23,559 bases of DNA from positions 1 through 23,559 of the forward strand of contig JBKCVM010000144.1 in the NCBI GenBank assembly GCA_046317855.1. Direction: 5' to 3'. The notes under the pieces were generated by a model. That model ran no database searches. It was not told the origin of the DNA and saw nothing but the letters and a program-made list of their open reading frames with translations. Each line of letters starts with the position of its first letter. Positions within the stretch are counted from its first letter, which is position 1. Below are positions 14,205 through 21,900 of the stretch, piece after piece. Source of the DNA: CAIOHW01 sp046317855 (lineage in GTDB: Bacteria > Bdellovibrionota > UBA1018). Both the position numbers and the translations under genes were made by a program.

Positions 14205-15100
14205 AACCCTTGGATCAATCTTTTGAAATTTTAGAATGCCTCAACGGAAATACCCTCAAGGACCCGGTGACAGGCCAGCCCATGCACTCAGCCATTGGAC
14301 CTGACCCAGAGGCCCAGCAAATCTATCTAGGACCTTCAGGATTTTCAGATCTTTTGGAGCTGCAGTCTTCTTTTCAAGGAAGCTCTGAGCCCAGCTCTAA
14401 ACCTCTCATCCTCTGGGATGTCGGGATGGGAATTGCTGCAAATGCGATTGAGGCTCTCAAAACCACTCTAAAGAAATCAAAAGAAGCCCACGGCAAAATC
14501 CGTCACCTTGAAATCCATAGTTTTGAAAACGCAACCCATGGTCTCAGAACAGCGCTTGCGCAAAGCCACCGGTTTGGACACTTGATAGATTTTGAGGAGC
14601 TCTGTTCGACCTTGCTGTCTCAAGGCCACGCCAGCCTCGAAGAGCACCAGTGGCGACTGCATGAGGGCGATTTCAGACAAACTCTAAAAAACGCTCCACC
14701 TGCTGATGTGATTTTTTATGACTTCTACTCTCCTCGAGCATGTGGCGAGCTTTGGAGTGTGCCCCTCATGCAAGCCGTGCTAGCCCAGTCCCCTAGGGCA
14801 GTGCTGGCTACCTACAGCGCAGCCACACCGGTGCGTTTGGCATTGCTCCTAGCCGGCTGGTGGGTAGGCAAGCCCTCTGGCTCTGTCCCAGTGACTTCTC
14901 TAAAAAATGAATCGACTCTGGCTTGTGGGGAGCCCACCCTTTTGCCTCGGCATGCAACCCTACTCGGAGAATCGTGGCTCCTGAAGTTCAGGTCATCTAC
15001 GCAGGCCCAACCCTACGGCGACGAAAAAGACCCTTGGGCCAAGGCTTCTTTTGAGTTGCTCGAAGAGAAAATCAAGAGCCATCCCCAGTTCAGAAGCTAA
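14201..15100 (+). CDS. MnmC-like tRNA 5-(aminomethyl)uridine methyltransferase (MTase domain only)
   Basis: This 299-residue protein is a Rossmann methyltransferase of the MnmC N-domain/DUF752 type. Seen are an N-terminal segment with DPVTGQPMHS and IYLGPSGF, motif I WDVGMGIAANA (72-82), the acidic strand end IHSFEN (105-110), and the diagnostic DFYSP...GELW (174-185), equivalent to D(G/P)F(A/S)P...PEMW in MnmC. ATYSAATPVRLALLLAGW (203-220) follows. In E. coli MnmC this domain methylates the aminomethyl group of the wobble uridine in certain tRNAs. The FAD-dependent C-terminal domain is absent, as in stand-alone forms. It is the last gene of the ATGA-linked operon. Its 3' end overlaps the convergent gene by 11 bases. 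Confidence 0.72.
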   Translation: MKPLDQSFEILECLNGNTLKDPVTGQPMHSAIGPDPEAQQIYLGPSGFSDLLELQSSFQGSSEPSSKPLILWDVGMGIAANAIEALKTTLKKSKEAHGKIRHLEIHSFENATHGLRTALAQSHRFGHLIDFEELCSTLLSQGHASLEEHQWRLHEGDFRQTLKNAPPADVIFYDFYSPRACGELWSVPLMQAVLAQSPRAVLATYSAATPVRLALLLAGWWVGKPSGSVPVTSLKNESTLACGEPTLLPRHATLLGESWLLKFRSSTQAQPYGDEKDPWAKASFELLEEKIKSHPQFRS

Positions 15101-16400
15101 ACGTGCCACCGATGAATATCTGCAGCATGAGATCTGACTCCCCCCAAGGACGATCTCTAAAAAAAGATTCCATGTCTCCCACCTCTGGAGCGTTGGCAGT
15201 ATAAAAATCATAACGTCCGCCCGCTCCTAACCTCACCGTGCAGCCGTTTCGAGAAATGATGTCCGCTCCGGCCCCAAGCAAAACGGAACAGTACGCCGCA
15301 CCGTCGGCATAGCTTCGTCCTGAGACACCGGCTTGCAGGTAAACCTTGTCATCGTGGCCAGTGGTTGAAGTGCCCAGCTTGACTCTCGAATCAAAAAGGA
15401 CGGCAGTGCCCGCTTTTCCAGAGGAATCCGAAACTGCCCCCACTTCAAATCTTGCACGGCAACGTCCAGAAAAAGACACGGCTTCATAGCCACCTAAAAT
15501 CTGACAGTAGAGCCGTGTGTCTTGGTATTCGACACTGCCAGGAATCGGGCCTGAAAAACCAAAAGACTGAAGATTCAACAGCGCATCCAACTCGTCGCGA
15601 TGATCCATAGCCAGCCCCGGCCGTCCCCGAGTCGTCAGATCCCGAATTCCGGCCTCACCCAGGGTATAAAAGCCCCCTGCACTTCCAGGCCTCCCCTCAA
15701 AAAAACACCTCAACGTATTAAACTCAGCCATCTGACTGGATGAGCCAGCGCCAGAGGCCCCTCCAGAGGTATCTGCAGAGCCGTCGGACAAATCTTGAGA
15801 CGAATATGGCAGCGAAGCTGGGCCGGAACGAGATGGAGGCGCATCCACTCGAGACACCCAATCACGCCTAGACACTTCGGTTCTTCCATCGATTCCAAAA
15901 TCCATCTTCTCGCCTGGCCGAACGAGCTTGAACCCCAGAGCTTGAGAAACCGTCAAGCTCAACTCATCTCCAGGCAAAGGGTCATCCAGACTCCACAACC
16001 GAAGCCCCCCCTCAAGTGAAAACCTCCAAGCTTCGTTTAACTCACAACTCATCAAAGAATCGACCCTGCGCCGATACCTTTCACGATCCAAGATCTGCTG
16101 CGCCTGAAACCCAGAGCCCGGAATGGGTTCTGCAAAATCTAAGACATAGGCATCACAAGTGTTTGCACCGATCAGAAGGGTACCGAGTCGCTGCTGAACC
16201 AGATAGGAGAGCTCAGCTGCAAACTTGGCGGTGGCATCCGGTTTTTCACTCAAAAGCGCCAACTGCTCGAGCCGCTTTTGGGCAAGATTCTGCTTGGCCG
16301 TGCCTTGCTGCGCAAGGCAGGGCGTGCCTAAGGCGAACCAAAACCCAATCACAGGGATCAGAAATATCCATGCAGCCAGTCCCACTCTGGTTCTGAACAC
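15090..16400 (-). CDS. Secreted or outer-membrane protein of unknown function
   Basis: This 436-residue protein starts at GTG, with GGGGG/AAAGG-type pairing about nine bases upstream. The signal peptide (basic RTR, hydrophobic core, cleavage near CLA-QQG at residue ~30) is clear. A helical, Gln/Leu-rich segment follows to about residue 75. Then come a region with several cysteines, a Ser/Gly-rich linker around 205-225 (SGGASGAGSSS), and a C-terminal half of alternating strands (YCQILGGYEAVSF, VYLQAGVSG, CTVRLGAGGRYDF). It ends in GGTFSF. The terminal Phe and strand pattern suggest an outer-membrane barrel, perhaps with a periplasmic N-terminal domain. I do not recognise a family. It lies 30 bp downstream of htpX on the same strand, and its stop overlaps the convergent methyltransferase gene. 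Confidence 0.6.
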   Translation of the reverse strand: MFRTRVGLAAWIFLIPVIGFWFALGTPCLAQQGTAKQNLAQKRLEQLALLSEKPDATAKFAAELSYLVQQRLGTLLIGANTCDAYVLDFAEPIPGSGFQAQQILDRERYRRRVDSLMSCELNEAWRFSLEGGLRLWSLDDPLPGDELSLTVSQALGFKLVRPGEKMDFGIDGRTEVSRRDWVSRVDAPPSRSGPASLPYSSQDLSDGSADTSGGASGAGSSSQMAEFNTLRCFFEGRPGSAGGFYTLGEAGIRDLTTRGRPGLAMDHRDELDALLNLQSFGFSGPIPGSVEYQDTRLYCQILGGYEAVSFSGRCRARFEVGAVSDSSGKAGTAVLFDSRVKLGTSTTGHDDKVYLQAGVSGRSYADGAAYCSVLLGAGADIISRNGCTVRLGAGGRYDFYTANAPEVGDMESFFRDRPWGESDLMLQIFIGGTFSF

Positions 16401-16430
16401 CCGCCAAGCCCCCTTTCAGTTTTTCAGGCT

Positions 16431-17360
16431 CTAGAAATGAGTGGCCGTCTCAAGCCGCAAAATGCGCTCCTCAAGCGAGGGGTGAGTGGAGAACAGTTGC
16501 CAAAAACCCGCCCGCTTTCCTGAAATTTTCATCGACTGCACCGCTGGCTGAGCTTCAGTGTCGATGAGGCTCATCGTCCGCTGCAATCCCTGTAACGCCG
16601 AAATCATCTTATCTCGTCCGGCCAGGCGGGCTCCGCCTGCATCGGCCCTAAACTCTCTAAAGCGCGAGAATGCAGCAACGAGCATCGAACCCAGGAGCAT
16701 GAACACGAGCTCCAAAACCATCGTAGTCAGGTGGAAGACCAACGGAGAAACACCGCCGCCTTCACGCTCGCCGTCCCGGCGAGAAGCCATTGCCTGCGCA
16801 ATCGCAAACGCGATGACTCGTGAAAGGAACATGACAAACGCATTCACTACCCCTTGCACGAGCGTCATCGTCACCATATCGCCGTTGGCAACGTGTGCCA
16901 CTTCGTGGCCCAAGACTCCCTCAACCTGTTCGCGACTCATCCGCTGCAAGAGCCCCGTCGACACTGCCACCAGAGCACGATTCTTGGTGGGGCCAGTGGC
17001 AAAAGCATTCACTTCAGGGCTTTCGTAAATACCAACCTCGGGCATCACAGAAATGCCCGCCGAACGCGAAAGACTGTGAACGGTTTCAAGAAGCCACTGA
17101 GCTTCAGCACTCTGAGGGCGCGAGGCATCGATCACCCGTACGCCCATCATCATTTTGGCCATGATTCGAGAAATGAGCAGGCTGATGAAGGCACCCCCCA
17201 TGCCCCAAACTAGGCAGAAGCCCATCAGACTTTCGTAATCAAGACCGTAAGAGGTGAGGTACGGACGGATCCCTAGAACACTCGTCAAAAGCGAGAGAGA
17301 AACGACCACGAGCGCGTTGAGCGCCATGAACAAGAAGATTCTTTTACCCCAGGCAAACAT
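16431..17360 (-). CDS. htpX: Membrane zinc metalloprotease HtpX
   Basis: This 309-residue protein matches the usual HtpX length of about 290-300. It has two N-terminal membrane segments (residues ~8-30 and 45-65), the M48 substrate-pocket segment ESPEVNAFATGP (113-124), zinc-binding HEVAH (152-156), GDMVTMTLVQGVVN right after it as in E. coli HtpX, two further membrane segments, and the third zinc ligand E236 in FREFRADAGGARL. The C-terminal THPSLEERI is also typical. It degrades damaged membrane proteins at the cytoplasmic face, in concert with FtsH in known systems. AAGGAGT (17372-17378) lies 11 bases before the ATG. It sits between the POT transporter and an exported-protein gene; an outer-membrane or envelope-stress link is possible but not shown. 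Confidence 0.92.
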   Translation of the reverse strand: MFAWGKRIFLFMALNALVVVSLSLLTSVLGIRPYLTSYGLDYESLMGFCLVWGMGGAFISLLISRIMAKMMMGVRVIDASRPQSAEAQWLLETVHSLSRSAGISVMPEVGIYESPEVNAFATGPTKNRALVAVSTGLLQRMSREQVEGVLGHEVAHVANGDMVTMTLVQGVVNAFVMFLSRVIAFAIAQAMASRRDGEREGGGVSPLVFHLTTMVLELVFMLLGSMLVAAFSRFREFRADAGGARLAGRDKMISALQGLQRTMSLIDTEAQPAVQSMKISGKRAGFWQLFSTHPSLEERILRLETATHF

Positions 17361-17388
17361 AGTCTTTGGTGACTCCTTAGTTGCTCAA

Positions 17389-17418
17389 TAAAATGAGGAC
17401 TTTTGGCCACAGAGTCAA
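17389..17418 (-). promoter_or_regulatory. Possible promoter of htpX
   Basis: On the minus strand TTGACT (17413-17418) is a good -35 box. The best -10 match after 18 bases is only ATTTTA (17389-17394), in an A/T-rich patch. Weak evidence, but the 67-bp gap to the POT gene holds nothing else. Confidence 0.3.
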
Positions 17419-17427
17419 GCCCCTGGG

Positions 17428-18864
17428 TCACCCGCTTGACGGTTTTGCTTTCAAAATCACACGGTTAAGCGGTTTTGAAAAAGTGGCCATCGCAATCCCG
17501 GTGGCCACTCCGAGCGCCGTCAAGAACCAGAAAAACTGACTTGCCGTGAGGATCTTCTGTTCAAACAGAACGCCAATGTAACCTGACAGGGTATTTCCCA
17601 AAAAGCTTGAGAGAAACCACATTCCCATCATCATCGAAACAATTCGAACCGGAGCCACTTTGGTGACGAGCGAAAGGCCGATCGGAGAAAGATAGAGCTC
17701 GCCCATAGTCAAAAGCAGGGCACAAACCACCGGCCAAAATGCGCTTCCTTTTTCTTCGCCTACGAAACTTGCGCCAACGACCATGACGATGAAAGACAGC
17801 CCCAGAATGGTTGAACCAATGGCCATCTTACCGACGCTCGTGGGCTCGGTTCCACGGCGAGCCTGCCAGGCCCAGAACATGTCAAAAAGAGGAGCGAGCA
17901 AGAAGATAAAGAGAGGATTAAAAGATTGAAACCAAGTCGAGGGCACCTGGAATCCAAAAATAACTGGCCAAGCAGTCCGCTCATCCGCCCAGGTCTGCAT
18001 GGTGTTGCCCTGCTGCTCGTACACAGCCCAAAAAACGACATTCAGCAAACACAGCGCCACCAGAGCCCAAACCCGCTTCCATTCTTCAGAACTGAGCGGC
18101 TGCGAGGGCGACTTTTGTGAACCGTGTGCTGCCACTCCAGCCTTTGCAAGACTGAGAGTATCGGGAGCTAGGTGTTTTTGACCCAAGGCATAGACCACAA
18201 GTCCCAGCACCATGCCGATGCCTGCAGCACCAAAGCCGTAGTGCCACCCCAAGGTCGCAGCAAGAGTGCCGCACACGAGGTTGCAAATGAACGCGCCTAA
18301 ATTGATCCCCATGTAAAAAATGGTGAACGCTCCGTCTCGGCGGGGATCGCCTTCGGGATAGAGGGCTCCCACCTGCGTGGAGATGTTGGGCTTGAACGCG
18401 CCGCAACCTACGATCAAGAAGGCAAGCGCGATGAAGAACATGTTTTCAAAGGCCATAATGAAATGGCCGATCGCCATCAGAATACCACCGAGGAACACGG
18501 TCTTTCGCTGCCCCAGGTACTTGTCGGCAAGCCAGCCCCCGAGAACTGGGGTCAAATAAACGAGGCCGGTGTACCAGCCGTAGATCACAGAAGCATAGGA
18601 GCCTGCCGTGGTGCTGGGATCAGAATTGATCCAGCTCCGAACGGTTTCCCAGCCAATCACTGCCATGGGATCGCCATCGACTCTGGCCTCGCCACCCTGG
18701 AGGACTTGCCTGGAGGCCACAAACAAGTAGTTCACCATGTAGAGCTTCATCAGGCCGCGCATGCCATAATAAGAGAATCGCTCCCACATTTCGGTAAAGA
18801 ATAGGACGAACAGTCCCTTGGGGTGGCCAAACCAAGTTCCAGAGGCTTGCTGACTCGTGCTCAT
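17428..18864 (-). CDS. POT/PTR2-family proton-coupled oligopeptide transporter
   Basis: This 478-residue transporter has about 12-14 membrane segments. The proton-coupling motif ExxER is present as EMWERFSYYGMR (E25, E28, R29). The second family signature GCGAFKPNISTQVG, FTIFYMGINLGAFI and a late SPIGLSLVTKVAP segment are also clear. It imports di- and tripeptides with protons across the inner membrane. A 65-residue soluble loop containing GDPMAVIGWETVRSWINSD lies between the first and second membrane segments, a place where POT proteins are often short, so it deserves comparison with homologues. No Shine-Dalgarno is visible, and the candidate promoter lies only nine bases from the ATG. The downstream gene on the same strand is htpX. 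Confidence 0.88.
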   Translation of the reverse strand: MSTSQQASGTWFGHPKGLFVLFFTEMWERFSYYGMRGLMKLYMVNYLFVASRQVLQGGEARVDGDPMAVIGWETVRSWINSDPSTTAGSYASVIYGWYTGLVYLTPVLGGWLADKYLGQRKTVFLGGILMAIGHFIMAFENMFFIALAFLIVGCGAFKPNISTQVGALYPEGDPRRDGAFTIFYMGINLGAFICNLVCGTLAATLGWHYGFGAAGIGMVLGLVVYALGQKHLAPDTLSLAKAGVAAHGSQKSPSQPLSSEEWKRVWALVALCLLNVVFWAVYEQQGNTMQTWADERTAWPVIFGFQVPSTWFQSFNPLFIFLLAPLFDMFWAWQARRGTEPTSVGKMAIGSTILGLSFIVMVVGASFVGEEKGSAFWPVVCALLLTMGELYLSPIGLSLVTKVAPVRIVSMMMGMWFLSSFLGNTLSGYIGVLFEQKILTASQFFWFLTALGVATGIAMATFSKPLNRVILKAKPSSG

Positions 18865-18873
18865 AGGCGCCGA

Positions 18874-18902
18874 AACCTACCCTCGCACCCTGGTGTTTTC
18901 AA
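18874..18902 (-). promoter_or_regulatory. Candidate promoter of the POT transporter, nearly leaderless
   Basis: The minus strand carries TTGAAA (18897-18902), 17 bases and TAGGTT (18874-18879). Only nine bases separate the -10 box from the ATG at 18864, so transcription would start within about four bases of the start codon. Confidence 0.45.
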
Positions 18903-18921
18903 CGCTTTGTGTTAAGGGCTT

Positions 18922-18938
18922 GCACTTTTTTGAAGTGC
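18922..18938 (-). other. Small hairpin just after the large lipoprotein gene
   Basis: GCACTT (18922-18927) and AAGTGC (18933-18938) form a six-pair stem with a five-base loop, starting one base past the TAG stop of the lipoprotein gene. There is no clear downstream U-tract in the direction of transcription, so terminator function is uncertain. Confidence 0.35.
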
Positions 18939-18939
18939 T

Positions 18940-21900
18940 CTACTCCGACAAATCGAGCGCAACTCCCGAGGTCAAAAGCACCCACCACTTTCCTTTTTGT
19001 CGACCGGGAACTCCTGACCGGGCCGATACCTGCTCGACCCTGATGTGATTCTGGGTTCCGGTCCAGCCAGAGGCCATCACTGCAGCTACAGGAATACCGC
19101 CTACCTGCTTTAGCCCAAACGCAAGTAGACCGTTTGCTTGAGCTTGTAGCTCAAACGGAAAATCCAGAAGGCCCGTGCTCGGACCGGATTCAGCTGAAAT
19201 GGCCTGAGTTCCAAAAGCTGGGTTTCCAAAAGCTAGAACCCTACCGCCAGTGCTCTCCCCGAGCTGGCGCAGCAAGAACAGGGCGCCGTTATTTTTTGCC
19301 CATGCCTGGACCGAGCTTGCAACTAGGATTGCCCGGCCCTGAACATTCCAAGTCCACACACTTCCATCCACTCTCAGTACAAAAAACTGGCCAAGAAGCG
19401 CGTCATCTAGTGAGGCTTGATCAGCGCGCGCAATGGAGAGGATCTCGACTGCATTCTTGATTGAATCCTCTAAACGACCCCCGTACTGGGGCGCCCCAGA
19501 CGCAGCAACGGTTCCATCCGACTTAATATACGCTACTGCTTGCTCAGTCAGAGCAAAGGCTTTTACTGATGAAGCACCCGCAATTTTTGAAGTGCTCACC
19601 AGTGGAGGTAATGTCACCGCCACGAGCTCACGCATGCCAGTGATTCCTACGATATTTGCTCCACTCACTTGAACCCCATGGATCCCCGCATTGGGAGATG
19701 CGGGAGGGCTCCAAAGGGAAGTCGTACTGCTTCCGGTTGATTGAGAGCTATCACTCACCGTGGTGCCCAGGCTTCCAGAAGCAAACTCTCCCAAAAAGCC
19801 TGCTTCGACGGGATAGATGCGGCCAATACTGGGAGAAGCCGCCAGAGAAAGTCCGCCTCCAATCGAAGGTGAACCATAGGTGTAGACCCCTTGGTACCCC
19901 TGACTGACAAGACAGGCGCCCTGATGGGGATCTGGCGCATTCTCTGATGCTTGGGTGCAGGCCACTTGGGTAACCCAACGTGCGTCGGGCGAGGGCACGA
20001 CAAAAGCTTCCCTGGCGTTTCCCCCTCCATAGCGAGGGTCGCCTAATAAGTAGGCGCTTCCGTCTGCAGTTAACGCAGCGACGACTCCACGGTTTGTTTC
20101 AAGATGGGCCACATTCTTAAGCCCTGCAGGCGCGGTCGAGTTAGCCAAACTTCCGGAGAGCTGGACCTGGCCCGCTACATTCACACTCAGGCCACCTCCA
20201 GCAAATTGACCCGTGTTTTGGGTGGCCGCAAGTTTGACGATTGCTTGAGAGGAGCTCTCTCCAATCGAAGTGGAATCCCCGCCTTGATCGTGCCTGCCCC
20301 AAGTGAAAAGCCTGCCGTCGGTTGCAAGGGCAGCAAATGCTCCCTGAGTAGAGGCAATCTGCCCTGCTTCACTACTGATCGAATCGACGCGAGCATAGGT
20401 TTGCGCAGTGTAGTAGCCCGCATTGACTGCGTCACTTTTGCCTCCGCGGACTGGGTCCCCAAAGGAAGCGAGCCCGCCCCAGTCGGCCACCATGGCCACT
20501 GCGGCAGGTGCCGTGGCAAGCGCCTTAAACAGCGCAAAGCTGAACGAAAAAGGGAGCAAATTAGCATAATACTCAGGGTTGAGATGCCAGGGAGCCATGT
20601 GCGTCGGATTTAAGACATCCCGCATTTCACCGCCCTGGCCTCGCACACCAAAGCTGTAGGGAGTATGGGTGCTTGAAATGAACGCAAAGGCTTTTTCAGT
20701 GGCTCGCACCGAGTCCTCCTGAACACGCTCTTGCCAACAGGTGGCAGTTCCACCATCGGTTGGGTTCTGCGTTTCAGGCGGGCAGGCTGTTGAGAAAAAA
20801 CTTGGCAGGGCCACATAGTCGGGCTCTCCGACTGCCCCCCAAGTCACGGGAGTTCCGTCGGTTCGCAAAGCCAAAAACGCAATAGAATTAGAGTAGAGCT
20901 TTTTGACTCCCGATAGCAAATTTGCAACTGAACTGGAGCTGCCTCCAAACTGAGGGTTTCCCCAAGTCTGAACAGTGCCATCTGCTCGTAGTGCGGCAAA
21001 CGCGCCATTTTTTGTCGCCTTCACTTCAGTCACGCCAGAGGCAATAGAAAACCCACCTCCAAAAGAAGACGACCCCAACGTGGTGACCGATCCATCTGAA
21101 TATAGAAGCGCAGCTGCCTCCTGATTGACAGTGACTGAAATCACACCGTCTCCGGTGGATTTGGTGGAATACGAGCTCAACGCGCCATTGGTGAGCGCAC
21201 CGCAAACCACCAGGGTGCCGTCCATTTTGCGCGCAAAAAAATCACGAGCACCAACCCAGAGCTTGATCACACCTGAGGCTAGAAGGGCTGGAGTCTGGTT
21301 CCATGGACTGCACCTTCCGATGTCCCTTTTGCCTGATTCATTGCTCACCTGCCCCCAGGTGGTGACTTTACCGGTGACTCCGTTGAGTGCCGCAAACCCA
21401 GCCTCGGTCGATACTACTTCACGAACATGTGAAAGACTGGCCGGAAAAGGCTCCACTTGGGCCGCCTGACCACCGGAAGCCGGGACGGGACTGACACAAG
21501 AAGAGCCCCCCGAAACTCCCCCCGACACTCCCCCCGACACTCCCCCATGACTACAGCTACCCCGCACTTCAACGGTTCCATCTGTACGCAAAAATGCAAA
21601 GGCTACACGATTAGGAGTGATTGCCTTGATTCCTCGAGATGTTTCACCTGGGAGCACATGCCCCCCACCAAACTCAGATGCCCCCCAGGTCTTGGCTCCT
21701 CCATCAGCGGAGTACGATGCAAATGCAGCCAAATTGGCGTGAGATGTTCTCTCTTTGCCGCCATCATTGAGCTCTTCGTTGAAACTACGGGCAAGCTTGA
21801 AAAGCCCCGTCCCGCCTCGAACAGTTAAAATGAGCTGAATCGCAGGGCTCAAAAACTGAGCACGCCTTGCCTGCACGACGATTTGCGCACGGGTCACTGC

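Noticed and set aside
20104..20613. Plus-strand 169-codon open frame inside the giant lipoprotein gene
   Set aside because: It is a shadow of the RCC1-like repeats on the other strand, without a ribosome-binding site or recognisable domain.
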